Source of the DNA: Bifidobacterium boum
Lineage (GTDB): Bacteria; Actinomycetota; Actinomycetes; Actinomycetales; Bifidobacteriaceae
NCBI RefSeq assembly: GCF_000741535.1
Contig: NZ_JGYQ01000007.1
Location: 62,001-126,000 of the forward strand
DNA length: 64,000 nucleotides
Direction of reading: 5' to 3'
Every line of letters begins with the position of its first letter. Within the stretch, counting starts at the first letter, position 1. Shown piece by piece: positions 1 through 8,175 of the stretch. A model generated the notes under the pieces. It ran no database searches and was not told where the DNA came from. It saw only the letters and a program-made list of their open reading frames with translations. The position numbers and the translations under genes are program-made.

Positions 1-148
1 TGCGCTTGCGATGCTCATCAGGCTCGGAAACTGCCGTCTGTTCATCGACAGATGTCACCGATTCTCCGGCTGCGACGGCTTTCAGCTCGTCATCAGTGAG
101 CACCGGCGTCGCCGGCTGTGCCTGTTCCGTCTCATTCTTCGCAGTCAT
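1..148 (-). CDS. Unknown protein, N-terminal 49 codons only (cut by window edge)
   Basis: On the minus strand an open frame starts with ATG at 148 and runs off the left edge. A purine-rich ribosome site (GGAAAGAGG) lies a few bases before the ATG. The visible part is acidic and hydrophilic (TDDELKAVAAGES, then an E/D/Q-rich stretch) with no signal peptide or membrane segment, as expected for a disordered N-terminal tail of a cytoplasmic protein. The family cannot be named from this piece. Confidence 0.6.
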   Translation of the reverse strand, partial: MTAKNETEQAQPATPVLTDDELKAVAAGESVTSVDEQTAVSEPDEHRKR

Positions 149-301
149 CTCTGCCTCTTTCCTAACTATCCGGCAGACACGCTGACACGCGCCGCACCGA
201 AGCCGAGACCGATCCATGCCCTTCTCCGCGGCCCACACCGCAGGCACGATCTGCCGTCATTCTGTTAGCGATAATACCAGCAGTCCATGTCAAGGCAAGG
301 G

Positions 302-345
302 GTGTCGGCGCAAACAGGTTCACTGCGGTACGAGTGTCGGCGCAA
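302..345. repeat. 12-bp direct repeat pair
   Basis: GTGTCGGCGCAA occurs at 302-313 and again at 334-345, 32 bp apart start to start, inside the non-coding region. Function unknown. Confidence 0.55.
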
Positions 346-359
346 TGCCGTGTTGCGTG

Positions 360-516
360 TGGGAGTTTATCGGGGATTTACGGTTTCTAGGGTGTTCTCC
401 CGTCGGCGGTTTCAAGGGCGATTTTCACGAACCGCGGATTTCCAACGTTCCCGTGGGGACAATATCCGCGAGGACGCCGGATTCCCGTAAACTCCCACGC
501 CGGATACAGGAGAACA
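360..516. repeat. Two interlaced inverted repeats
   Basis: TGGGAGTTTA (360-369) is the exact reverse complement of TAAACTCCCA (488-497), and TGTTCTCC (393-400) of GGAGAACA (509-516). The order is A, B, A', B', so the two stems cross and could only form together as a pseudoknot. The repeats may also be remnants of a duplicated segment. Confidence 0.45.
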
Positions 517-596
517 GGCGCAAACCGGGAAACCCCGACAGTTCTCCCACATCACCCACACGCCACCGCCCGAATCCCGGCCTCCCCTGCCTCCAC

Positions 597-756
597 CGAC
601 ACTGGCGGTCACCTCAGCGTCGGCAAACGCTTTTAACGACGCTGACGGTTACCCCAGCATCAACAAACGCCCCTGCCGACACTGACAACTCCTCCAACGT
701 CGGTAGACGTTTCCAACGACTCTGGCGGTTGACTCAGCGTCGGCAGACGGGCGTAT
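597..756. repeat. Four degenerate 40-bp tandem repeats with internal inverted 9-mers
   Basis: Exactly 40-bp units start at 597, 637, 677 and 717, each beginning CGAC-CTG. Each unit also carries the inverse of its own start in the middle: CGACACTGG (597-605) and TCAGCGTCG (614-622) in unit 1, and the same arrangement in unit 4 (717-725, 734-742). The 9-mer TCAGCGTCG of unit 1 pairs perfectly with CGACGCTGA of unit 2 (637-645). The array is therefore both tandem and able to fold into alternating hairpins. It is not coding in any convincing frame. Confidence 0.7.
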
Positions 757-876
757 AAGGGGAACGAAGCTTGCCGCACCACGATTGTCCCTCTACGCCC
801 GGCCCCACCACCGGACACACGTGTTGGCCTATAACCCGATAACCCTGTAATCCACGAGACACATCCTGCGGGAACA

Positions 877-902
877 AGAAAACCCGTCGTTTCCGACGGG
901 TT
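877..902 (-). terminator. Terminator of the CAA tRNA
   Basis: A perfect 9-bp stem (881-889 with 894-902) and a four-base loop, followed on the minus strand by TTTTCTTG. It lies just downstream of the tRNA gene. Confidence 0.85.
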
Positions 903-909
903 GTACCGG

Positions 910-983
910 TGCCCCCGGTGGGACTCGAACCCACACTGCGCAGATTTTGAGGCTGCTTCCTCTACCAATTGGGATACAGGGGC
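910..983 (-). tRNA. tRNA with CAA anticodon (Leu UUG codon) but class I short variable loop
   Basis: The minus strand folds as a 74-nt cloverleaf without encoded CCA. The acceptor stem GCCCCTG pairs with CGGGGGC, the discriminator is A, and the T arm is GTGGG/CCCAC around TTCGAGT. The anticodon loop CTCAAAA gives anticodon CAA. The variable region is only 5 nt. Normal leucine tRNAs are class II with a long variable arm, as the tRNA-Leu(UAA) at 44706-44787 shows. Other oddities are a three-pair D stem and a C-U mismatch at the top of the anticodon stem. An automatic scan would call it tRNA-Leu; its true charging is uncertain. Confidence 0.85.
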
Positions 984-1207
984 TCCCGTGCACTGTTCAG
1001 CGCACGAGAAAATATACTACCACACAATGCAGACTTGTCCATACGACTATCGTTCTTCCCGCAATTCCAATACTTCACCGCGTGTTCAACGACACGACAC
1101 CGACATGCCCCAAGGATTCATGTCATCGTCAGCACCGCTTCAATCCGGGCGCATATAGTGCCTCATGTCCAAAACAGACAGCAAAGAATTCAGAAAGACT
1201 GATAGGT

Positions 1208-2362
1208 ATGTTTTCACTGCGTAAGGCGCTGACCCTCCCCATAGCCGCAATACTCACGTTGTCCATGACGGCGTGCGGCACATCCTCATCGTCCACGGCA
1301 TCGTCCGGCAAATCTGCACCAATCAATCAGCAGTCTGCCAAGGCGACTTCTCTCAAGGATTTCGGGACGCTGGACGATCTAGTCAAAGCCGCTGAAAAGG
1401 AAGGCGCGCTCAACGTCATCGCCCTGCCGCACGACTGGTCCGATTACGGTGAGGTCATCGCGACATTCAAGAAGAAGTATCCGAAAATCAAAGTCACCGA
1501 GCTCAACCCAAACGCATCATCCAAGGAGGAAATCGACGCCGGTAAAACCAACAAGGGCACCGACGCAGCCCCCGACGTCTATGATTTAGGCCTTGCCGTC
1601 GCCTCCACCAACACCGACCGGTTCGCCCCTTACAAAGTGCAGGCGTGGGATGACATCCCCGATTCCGTCAAAGACGCCGACGGCAAGTATGTCGCCGATT
1701 ACACCGGCATCATGTCCATCGGCTGGAACGCCGACAAATACGGTAATATCAGCTCGCTCAATGATCTGCTTGACTCCAAGTTCGCCGGAACCGTCGCCCT
1801 CAACGGTAAGCCAGCCGAAGCCGGTGCCGCATTCAACGGCTATCTCATGGCCAACCAACTGGCTGGCGGCACCATCAAGAACCTGCAACCCGGCCTTGAT
1901 TTCTTCAAGAAACTCAAGCAGGCCGGCAACCTCACCACCGTGGATGTCACCGACGGCACCATCGATTCCGGCCAGACCGGCGTCGTCTTCGACTGGACCT
2001 ACAACCAAGCCTCCTACCAGAGCAGTCTGAAGAAGAAGGGGGTCACATGGAAGTACAAGACTTTCAAGGACGCCCAAGTGGTCAGTTACTACAACCAAGC
2101 CATCAACGTGGATGCCCCGCATCCCGCCGCAGCCCGCCTGTGGGAAGAGTTCCTCTACACCGCCGAGGCGCAGAACCTGTGGCTCAAAGGCGGCGCCAAT
2201 CCGGTACTGCTCGACGCGATGGAGAAGAACGGAACGGTAGATAAGACCGCGCTGAAATCCGCCACCACCATCGAGGGCGACCCTGTCACTTATACCAACA
2301 CCGATTCCACCCGCATCACCACCTGGTTGCAGAACAACTGGGATTCGGCGATCGGCAACTGA
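1208..2362 (+). CDS. ABC importer substrate-binding lipoprotein
   Basis: A 384-residue extracellular solute-binding protein. The N-terminus is a lipoprotein signal (MFSLRKALTLP...) with lipobox MTAC and acylated Cys23, so it is tethered outside the membrane. The body (KAAEKEGALNVIALP..., then a DVYDLGLA motif and WNADKYG) looks like the family binding iron(III), 2-aminoethylphosphonate, thiamine or polyamines; the substrate cannot be decided. The ATG at 1208 is chosen because it begins the signal peptide; the longer upstream frame overlaps the tRNA region. First gene of a four-gene operon with two permeases and an ATPase. Confidence 0.88.
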   Translation: MFSLRKALTLPIAAILTLSMTACGTSSSSTASSGKSAPINQQSAKATSLKDFGTLDDLVKAAEKEGALNVIALPHDWSDYGEVIATFKKKYPKIKVTELNPNASSKEEIDAGKTNKGTDAAPDVYDLGLAVASTNTDRFAPYKVQAWDDIPDSVKDADGKYVADYTGIMSIGWNADKYGNISSLNDLLDSKFAGTVALNGKPAEAGAAFNGYLMANQLAGGTIKNLQPGLDFFKKLKQAGNLTTVDVTDGTIDSGQTGVVFDWTYNQASYQSSLKKKGVTWKYKTFKDAQVVSYYNQAINVDAPHPAAARLWEEFLYTAEAQNLWLKGGANPVLLDAMEKNGTVDKTALKSATTIEGDPVTYTNTDSTRITTWLQNNWDSAIGN

Positions 2363-2478
2363 AACACTGCAGTGTCGCGACACTGACCGGCGGACCCGAC
2401 AGGCTGGAGCATTCCCCCGACGGCGTACACCGCAACGGTGAAGCGACACCGATTATTCACGAAAGCGCATGTCCTTCT

Positions 2479-3429
2479 ATGACTGCAACAATGTATCAGG
2501 AATCCCCCGCCGTCGCCGGCATGTCACACGTGCCAGCGGCAGCGGGGCCTTCCGCGTCTTCACAACCGTCCATTACCGCCCGGCATCGCAAACAGCTAGG
2601 CACGTTCGCGGTGTCGATGCCCTTCTTCGCATATACCGCGTGCTTTCTCCTCGCGCCGACACTAATCGTAATCTTCGGTGCGTTTCAATCATCTCAAGGC
2701 GGATTCACCATCACGAACTTCCGTAAACTCGTCGAGCCAAACACCATTTCCGCATTCGCAACCTCACTGCTCGTATCATTCACATCCGCACTGATTGGAG
2801 CCATCGTGGGGGCGGCGGCCGCATATGCGCTGACTATCGGCACGCAACCGAACGGCATGCTCAGACGGGTGATCTCAGCCATGTCCTCGGTGCTCGCCCA
2901 ATTCGGCGGTGTCATGCTCGCCTTCGCCTTCATCGCCACCATAGGCATCAACGGCGTAGGCACCATGCTGATCCGCCAACTGACCGGCCAAACCGTCAAC
3001 CCAAATTGGCTGAGCTCTTTACCCGGCCTGGTCACCGTGTACAGCTATTTCCAAATCCCGTTGATGATCATTATCTTCCTGCCCGCAGTCGACTCGATCC
3101 GCCCACAATGGCGGGAAGCCACAGAAAATCTTGGCGGCACCACGTGGCAATACTGGACGAAAATCGCCGGCCCGATGCTCCTGCCCCGATTCATTTCGGC
3201 GCTGCTGTTGCTGTTCGCCAACGCATTCTCCGCATACGCGACCGCGGCCGCACTGTTCTCCCAGCGATCAATCCTCGTTCCATTGATGATCCAAGGAGCC
3301 ATGCGCAACGAAATGGACCCGAACCAGCAGGGATTCGCCCAAGTGCTTGCGTTCGCGATGATCGTCATCGTCGCCATCGTCATGCTGCTGAGCCATGCCT
3401 TGGAAAAGAGGGCCGGACGATGGCAGTAA
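2479..3429 (+). CDS. ABC importer permease, first subunit
   Basis: A 316-residue membrane protein of the binding-protein-dependent permease family. A 45-residue Ser/Ala-rich cytoplasmic N-terminus precedes about six membrane segments. The EAA-type coupling loop is seen as WREATENLGGTTWQYWTKIAGPM near residue 215, the site that contacts the ATPase. It sits 116 bp after the binding protein and overlaps the next permease by 10 bp, so the two are probably translationally coupled. The start is not certain: the ribosome site is weak. Confidence 0.87.
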   Translation: MTATMYQESPAVAGMSHVPAAAGPSASSQPSITARHRKQLGTFAVSMPFFAYTACFLLAPTLIVIFGAFQSSQGGFTITNFRKLVEPNTISAFATSLLVSFTSALIGAIVGAAAAYALTIGTQPNGMLRRVISAMSSVLAQFGGVMLAFAFIATIGINGVGTMLIRQLTGQTVNPNWLSSLPGLVTVYSYFQIPLMIIIFLPAVDSIRPQWREATENLGGTTWQYWTKIAGPMLLPRFISALLLLFANAFSAYATAAALFSQRSILVPLMIQGAMRNEMDPNQQGFAQVLAFAMIVIVAIVMLLSHALEKRAGRWQ

Positions 3430-4325
3430 ACACAACATCCGCATCGCACACTCCACGAGCGGCCACCAGACAGGCAGGCGCTCCGCCGCAGCTGCGAGCC
3501 ATCCGAGTGCATCAACAGCGCATCATCAAAACGGTCATCCTCACCGTCACGTCGCTGTTCCTCGGCATCCCGCCGCTATCCATGCTGATCTTCACCCTGC
3601 GGCATCCCTTATCCGGCCGATGGAGCCTTGACCCGTGGAAAGCGATCTTCACCGCAGACGGCAGCGCACTGGGCGCCGACCTTTCGACCCTATGGTCCGG
3701 ACTGGGGATATCACTCGGCTTATGCATGGCGACAGTCGTCATCATGCTGCTGCTCCTCGTACCGGTCATGGTGATCGCCCATATCCGTTCGAAGCGTTTG
3801 GAACGCATCATCGAATGGGTGGCCACACTCCCCCTGACCATCCCCGCCATCGTGCTCGTCGTAGGACTTGGACCAATCTACCGTTGGCTGTCTACAGACG
3901 TGCTGAGCAGCAACCCGATATGGCTGTGCTTCGCCTACGCAATACTCGTGATGCCTTACGCATTCCGGGCTTTGACAGTCGGACTCAACTCCATTGACGT
4001 ACTGACACTATGCGAAACGGCACGATCGCTGGGCGCCTCATGGGCACGCGTATTCTTCCGCGTGCTTCTGCCCAACCTGTGGCAATCCATGCTCTCGGCA
4101 TCATTCATATCCATTTCCGTCGTACTTGGCGAATACACAGTCGCATCCCTTCTGGGACGCATGAACCTGCAGGTCGCCCTCTACCAGCTAGGACAATCGA
4201 ATTCGCAGATCTCCACCGCCATGTCCCTGCTCGCCCTGCTCTTCGGCGTCCTGCTCCTCGTGTCCATCGATCTCATCTCCGGCGCAATGCGCCGCTCCAA
4301 GGAGAATAACCAACCATGCCTCTGA
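3420..4325 (+). CDS. ABC importer permease, second subunit
   Basis: A 301-residue partner permease with about six membrane segments and an EAA-like loop (CETARSLGASWARVFFRVLLP) in the second half. The ATG at 3420 lies inside the end of the first permease, and its own stop overlaps the start of the ATPase gene at 4316. This tight packing supports a heterodimeric membrane channel. PotC/YnjC-like permeases are the nearest type; the substrate is unknown. Confidence 0.87.
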   Translation: MAVNTTSASHTPRAATRQAGAPPQLRAIRVHQQRIIKTVILTVTSLFLGIPPLSMLIFTLRHPLSGRWSLDPWKAIFTADGSALGADLSTLWSGLGISLGLCMATVVIMLLLLVPVMVIAHIRSKRLERIIEWVATLPLTIPAIVLVVGLGPIYRWLSTDVLSSNPIWLCFAYAILVMPYAFRALTVGLNSIDVLTLCETARSLGASWARVFFRVLLPNLWQSMLSASFISISVVLGEYTVASLLGRMNLQVALYQLGQSNSQISTAMSLLALLFGVLLLVSIDLISGAMRRSKENNQPCL

Positions 4326-5488
4326 CACAACATCACGTCGTACCATCCGAGACCCCCATGCAGAACAACACCGCATCCGTCAGCAAACAGAGCGTCACTC
4401 AAGCCGCCCAAGCGGTACTCGCCGAATCCGCTGAACGCGGCGGCGGTGTCCAGATGTTTGGCATCGATAAAATCTACGCAGGATCCACCACCAAAGCCTT
4501 GGATAACTTCAACCTTGAAATCAAGCCGGGTGAGATGGTCGTACTGCTCGGCGGATCAGGATGCGGAAAATCAACCGCATTACGCTCGCTCGCAGGGCTC
4601 GAAGACATCCAGCACGGCCGCATTCTTGTCGGTGGACAGGATATGACATCAGTCCCGGCGAACAAACGCGGCATGGCCATGGTGTTCCAAGCCTATTCAT
4701 TGTTCCCGCATATGAGCGCGCTTGAGAATGTCGAATTCGGTTTGGAAATCCGCGGCATCGGCAGAGCGGAACGTAAACGCGTAGCCATGGAAAAACTCGA
4801 ACTCGTCGGCCTGTCCGATCAGGCTGGCAAGTACACCCAGCAGATGTCCGGCGGGCAGCAACAGCGCGTAGCACTCGCCCGAGCACTGGCCATCAATCCA
4901 CGCGTACTCCTGCTCGATGAACCGCTGTCGGCACTTGACGCGAAAGTACGTGTGCAGTTACGCGATGAAATACGACGTATCCAGCTCGAGGCCGGCACAA
5001 CGACCGTATTCGTCACCCACGACCAAGAGGAGGCACTTGCCGTCGCCGATCGCATTGGAGTGATGCACCATGGTCGTATCGAGCAAATCGCCGACCCGAC
5101 CACCCTGTATCGTCGTCCCACGACTGAATATGTGGCGACGTTCATCGGTTTGAGCAACAAAATCCCCGGGTCGTCGAACGGCACCGAGGCCGAGGTATTC
5201 GGCCATCGTGTCCCGTTGCTTGATGGTTCGGCCAGCGGTGCGGCGGTGAACGTGCTCGTCAGACCGGAGAACATCATCCTGCGAGCACAAGCGAGCGATA
5301 CGCCAGGCGCCAGGGCGCACGTCATGATGATTCATTTCCTGGGTTCTTTGGTTCGCGTGGACACCATAGTGGACCACAGCGGCATTCCTGTCACCGTCCA
5401 GATGCCGGCGAGCGAACTGCCCACAGGTCTGCGCAACGGCTCTGTCGTGACACTGGAACCTCTTCCCATTCCCGCTCTCGCCGCCTAG
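4316..5488 (+). CDS. ABC importer ATP-binding protein
   Basis: A 390-residue nucleotide-binding subunit. It has Walker A GGSGCGKST, signature LSGGQ-type (MSGGQQQRVALARAL), Walker B LLLDEPLSALD and the H-loop VTHDQEEAL, followed by a C-terminal TOBE-like regulatory part (NVLVRPENI). This layout is that of the polyamine/iron/maltose class (PotA, FbpC). About 40 residues precede the ATPase fold; the first ATG overlaps the permease stop by 10 bp, while an internal ATG at 4358 is an alternative start. Last gene of the operon, followed by a terminator. Confidence 0.93.
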   Translation: MPLTQHHVVPSETPMQNNTASVSKQSVTQAAQAVLAESAERGGGVQMFGIDKIYAGSTTKALDNFNLEIKPGEMVVLLGGSGCGKSTALRSLAGLEDIQHGRILVGGQDMTSVPANKRGMAMVFQAYSLFPHMSALENVEFGLEIRGIGRAERKRVAMEKLELVGLSDQAGKYTQQMSGGQQQRVALARALAINPRVLLLDEPLSALDAKVRVQLRDEIRRIQLEAGTTTVFVTHDQEEALAVADRIGVMHHGRIEQIADPTTLYRRPTTEYVATFIGLSNKIPGSSNGTEAEVFGHRVPLLDGSASGAAVNVLVRPENIILRAQASDTPGARAHVMMIHFLGSLVRVDTIVDHSGIPVTVQMPASELPTGLRNGSVVTLEPLPIPALAA

Positions 5489-5494
5489 ACGCGT

Positions 5495-5545
5495 GCCGTG
5501 CCCGACGTGGCGCTTGATGCGCCCGACTGGCACGGCATTATTGTT
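5495..5545 (+). terminator. Terminator of the ABC operon
   Basis: An 8-bp outer stem (GCCGTGCC 5495-5502 with GGCACGGC 5529-5536) encloses a GGCGC/GCGCC inner stem and is followed by ATTATTGTTTT. Confidence 0.8.
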
Positions 5546-5706
5546 TTCGCTGGACGGAAACCCACATCGCATCCCCGCACGCAACCGGCTCACAAACGCA
5601 AATCCCGACACATCACGCAAACACGACCAAAACAGTCGCACTATCGCGGCGTAGAATGGGAATGACGCGAAATGCCTACGTACTCAAGGGTAATCAAGGA
5701 GGAAGT

Positions 5707-6372
5707 ATGAGCGAGACAACCTTTCGCAGGTTCGATCCATGGCGTCCTGCGCCGGTGAAGGAAGAAGCACGACACCAGGTCATGCACAGCCACTATTTCA
5801 ACGTGGATCAGGTATCGTTCGACTCTTCGCAGGTCGGCCACTTCGAGCGCTTCATCGTCGAAGAGAACAACGGGGATACGGTCGGCATCATCGGTTTGAC
5901 CGACGACGGGCGTATCCCCTTGGTTGAACAGTACCGCCTGCCTACTCACCGCTGGACACTGGAAATCCCCGCCGGGCATGCGCTCGATTCCAACGAACGC
6001 CCCCATGAGGTTGCCGTCCGCAAGCTGAAGGAGGAGGCTGGCTACGAGGCCAAAGAGCTGGTCCAAGTCGCCCGCTTCATCAACACCCCGAGCTTCTCGA
6101 CGCAGCATACCGCGATTTTCTTCGCAAGCGGCCTGACCCCGGTCGAACGCGGTGAGCTCGGTCCGGAGACCCCTCGCCCTGACGTGCGGCTGGTGACGCC
6201 GGAAGAAGCCTCCGACATGATCACCAACGCCACCATCGTGGACGCCAAAACCATCATCGCCATCATGCGTCTGCGCGAACACTTGGAAGCCGAGCAGGCT
6301 GAGCAGTCAGGCGCGCATCCACGGCTCATCCAGCGTATCGCCAAAGCACGTTCCGACCGCCGGACCAAGTAA
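5707..6372 (+). CDS. NUDIX hydrolase, ADP-ribose pyrophosphatase type
   Basis: A 221-residue enzyme likely cleaving ADP-ribose or a related nucleoside diphosphate sugar. The NUDIX box is visible around residues 95-120 (GHALDSNERPHEVAV then RKLKEEAGY). It is one residue longer than the textbook spacing and has RK instead of RE, while the metal-binding EE pair is kept. The start at 5707 is set by a strong AAGGAGG site; the frame extends further upstream but without one. Single gene between two terminators. Confidence 0.88.
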   Translation: MSETTFRRFDPWRPAPVKEEARHQVMHSHYFNVDQVSFDSSQVGHFERFIVEENNGDTVGIIGLTDDGRIPLVEQYRLPTHRWTLEIPAGHALDSNERPHEVAVRKLKEEAGYEAKELVQVARFINTPSFSTQHTAIFFASGLTPVERGELGPETPRPDVRLVTPEEASDMITNATIVDAKTIIAIMRLREHLEAEQAEQSGAHPRLIQRIAKARSDRRTK

Positions 6373-6423
6373 CGTTCCCCTGACACGGCCCGCCTCACCG
6401 CGTACACGCCACCCGGGCCGGCA

Positions 6424-6473
6424 ACAACAAGGAGGGGCTTGCAACCATCAAGTTGCAAGCCCCTCCTTGTTGT
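6424..6473. terminator. Bidirectional terminator
   Basis: A perfect 22-bp stem (6424-6445 with 6452-6473) with loop CATCAA between two convergent genes, the NUDIX gene and pyk. Confidence 0.92.
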
Positions 6474-6510
6474 ATGAGATTCACGCTGAAAGCGCTATCT
6501 CAACCCAACG

Positions 6511-7953
6511 TCAGTCGCAAGCGCCAACCGTGTGCACGTAGATGGAATCCGTGCTGCCCGGACGATGCTCGCCCTGCGCGGAGCTGAGCACGACGATGCG
6601 GTCGCCATCGGCAACCTTGCCCGCGTCGCGCAGCACCTTGTCGGTGAACACCATGAGATCGCTACGGTTCTTGTCGTGGTAGTCCTCATCAAGCAGGAAC
6701 GCTTCGGTGCCCCAGCTCAGAGCCAGCCAATGGTAGGTGTGCTCGTTGGTGGTCAGGCCGTAAATCGGGGCGGCCGGACGCTCGCGGGACACGCGGTGCA
6801 CGGTGTTGCCGGTCTGCGTGTAAGCGACGATGGCCTTCGCGTTGACCTTCTCCGCCAAATCAACTGCGGCGGAAGAGACGGCGCCGCTATTGGACATATC
6901 CAGGTTCTTCAGCGCCGGGATGCGGTCGAAACCGTGTTCGGTGGCATAGCCGGAGATGCGGGACATGGTCTTGACGGTCTCGGTCGGGTATTCGCCGACA
7001 GCGGTCTCGTTGGAGGTCATGGTCGCGTCGGCGCCGTCAAGCACCGCGTTCGCGCAGTCGGAAGCCTCAGCGCGGGACGGAACCGGGGAATGGACCATGG
7101 AGCCGAGCACCTCAGTGGCCACGATGACCGGCTTCGCATACTGGCGAGCCAGCTCGATGCAGCGCTTGGTGACCAGCGGGACCTCTTCGAACGGCATTTC
7201 GACAGCCATATCGCCACGGGCGACCATGATGCCGTCGAAGGTCTTGACGATCTCTTCGAGGTTCTCCACAGCCTGCGGCTTCTCGATCTTCGCGACGATC
7301 GGGATGCGACGGCCTTCCTCGTCCATAATCTCGTGGGCGCGATCGATATCGGTCGCGAAACGCACGAAGGACATGGCGATGATGTCAGCGCCGGTGCGGA
7401 TGGCCCAGCGCAGATCAGCCTCATCCTTCTCGGTCAGTGCCGGCAGCGACACGGCGACGCCCGGAAGGTTGATGCCCTTGTGGCTGGACACCGGCCCCGC
7501 CACGACAACCTTGGTGTGCACGTTGTTGCCTTCGACCTTGGTGACCTCGAGGCGGACCTTGCCGTCATCGATGAGAATCGGATCGCCAGGATGGCAATCG
7601 CCGGGCAGACCCTTGAAGGTGGTGGAGGTGATGTGCTCGTCGCCTTCGATGTCATCAGTGGTGATGATGAACTCCTGGCCTTCGGTCAGCTGGACCTTGT
7701 CTTCGCCTTCGGCGTTCTTCTTGAACCAACCGCAACGAATCTTCGGGCCCTGCAGGTCGACCAGCGCCGCGACGTTGCGACCAGTCGCCTTGGAGGCCGC
7801 ACGCACGTTGTTGTAGACCTTGAGGTGATCCTCAGGAGTGCCGTGGGAGCGGTTGAGACGCGCGACGTCCATACCGGCTTCGACGAGCTTGGTGATGCCT
7901 TCGAGGGACTCGGTGGCTGGACCGATCGTGTCGACGATCTTTGCTTTACGCAT
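6511..7953 (-). CDS. pyk: Pyruvate kinase
   Basis: A 480-residue glycolytic enzyme making pyruvate and ATP from phosphoenolpyruvate and ADP. The N-terminus KIVDTIGPAT and ARLNRSHG, the active-site stretch KIEKPQAVENL, MVARGDMAVE and the MTSNETAVGEYP loop are all recognisable. The usual MNFSHG reads LNRSHG here. Length matches the family. A GAGGCAGG ribosome site precedes the ATG. A perfect LacI-type palindrome lies at 8066-8079 upstream of a candidate promoter, so the gene is probably under carbohydrate control like eno. Confidence 0.97.
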   Translation of the reverse strand: MRKAKIVDTIGPATESLEGITKLVEAGMDVARLNRSHGTPEDHLKVYNNVRAASKATGRNVAALVDLQGPKIRCGWFKKNAEGEDKVQLTEGQEFIITTDDIEGDEHITSTTFKGLPGDCHPGDPILIDDGKVRLEVTKVEGNNVHTKVVVAGPVSSHKGINLPGVAVSLPALTEKDEADLRWAIRTGADIIAMSFVRFATDIDRAHEIMDEEGRRIPIVAKIEKPQAVENLEEIVKTFDGIMVARGDMAVEMPFEEVPLVTKRCIELARQYAKPVIVATEVLGSMVHSPVPSRAEASDCANAVLDGADATMTSNETAVGEYPTETVKTMSRISGYATEHGFDRIPALKNLDMSNSGAVSSAAVDLAEKVNAKAIVAYTQTGNTVHRVSRERPAAPIYGLTTNEHTYHWLALSWGTEAFLLDEDYHDKNRSDLMVFTDKVLRDAGKVADGDRIVVLSSAQGEHRPGSTDSIYVHTVGACD

Positions 7954-8017
7954 GAATACCTGCCTCTATTTCAACTTGTTTTCTATCGAACAGGTGAAAA
8001 TCCTGTTTCCATGGGAT

Positions 8018-8047
8018 AGTCTACTCGTTTCGACTGGCGTGCGCCAA
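8018..8047 (-). promoter_or_regulatory. Candidate pyk promoter
   Basis: On the minus strand TTGGCG (8047-8042) and TAGACT (8023-8018) are separated by 18 bp. The start of transcription would be near 8011, about 58 bp before the pyk ATG. Predicted by eye only. Confidence 0.45.
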
Positions 8048-8065
8048 CGATTTCGACCATTGTGT

Positions 8066-8079
8066 TGTGAGCGCTCACA
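8066..8079. promoter_or_regulatory. LacI-family operator upstream of pyk
   Basis: TGTGAGCGCTCACA is a perfect 14-bp palindrome with the central CG typical of LacI-family sites. It sits 18 bp upstream of the predicted -35 box of pyk. The same kind of site stands in the same position before eno (48787-48802). Confidence 0.75.
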
Positions 8080-8175
8080 CTGGCTTCATTCCATATTCAC
8101 CAGCCATCCACCGGCACGCTACCGCAGGGCAACCCGTCTACCCGCCGGCACCTATTCGCGAGTGTCGCGGCACGA

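Larger units (their letters stand above)
149..876. other. Non-coding region with repeats, no supported gene
   Basis: About 0.73 kb between the unknown gene and the tRNA terminator. The open frames here overlap each other on both strands, lack ribosome sites and read as low-complexity Arg/Pro-rich protein, so I call none. It holds a 12-bp direct repeat (302-313 and 334-345), a pair of interlaced inverted repeats (360-516) and the four-unit 40-bp array at 597-756. A TATTAT -10-like hexamer on the minus strand (271-276) could serve the gene at 1-148. Confidence 0.6.

Noticed and set aside
6532-8019. 495-codon plus-strand open frame
   Set aside because: Exact antisense of pyruvate kinase; long shadow frames are expected from GC-rich codon use, and there is no ribosome site or domain.
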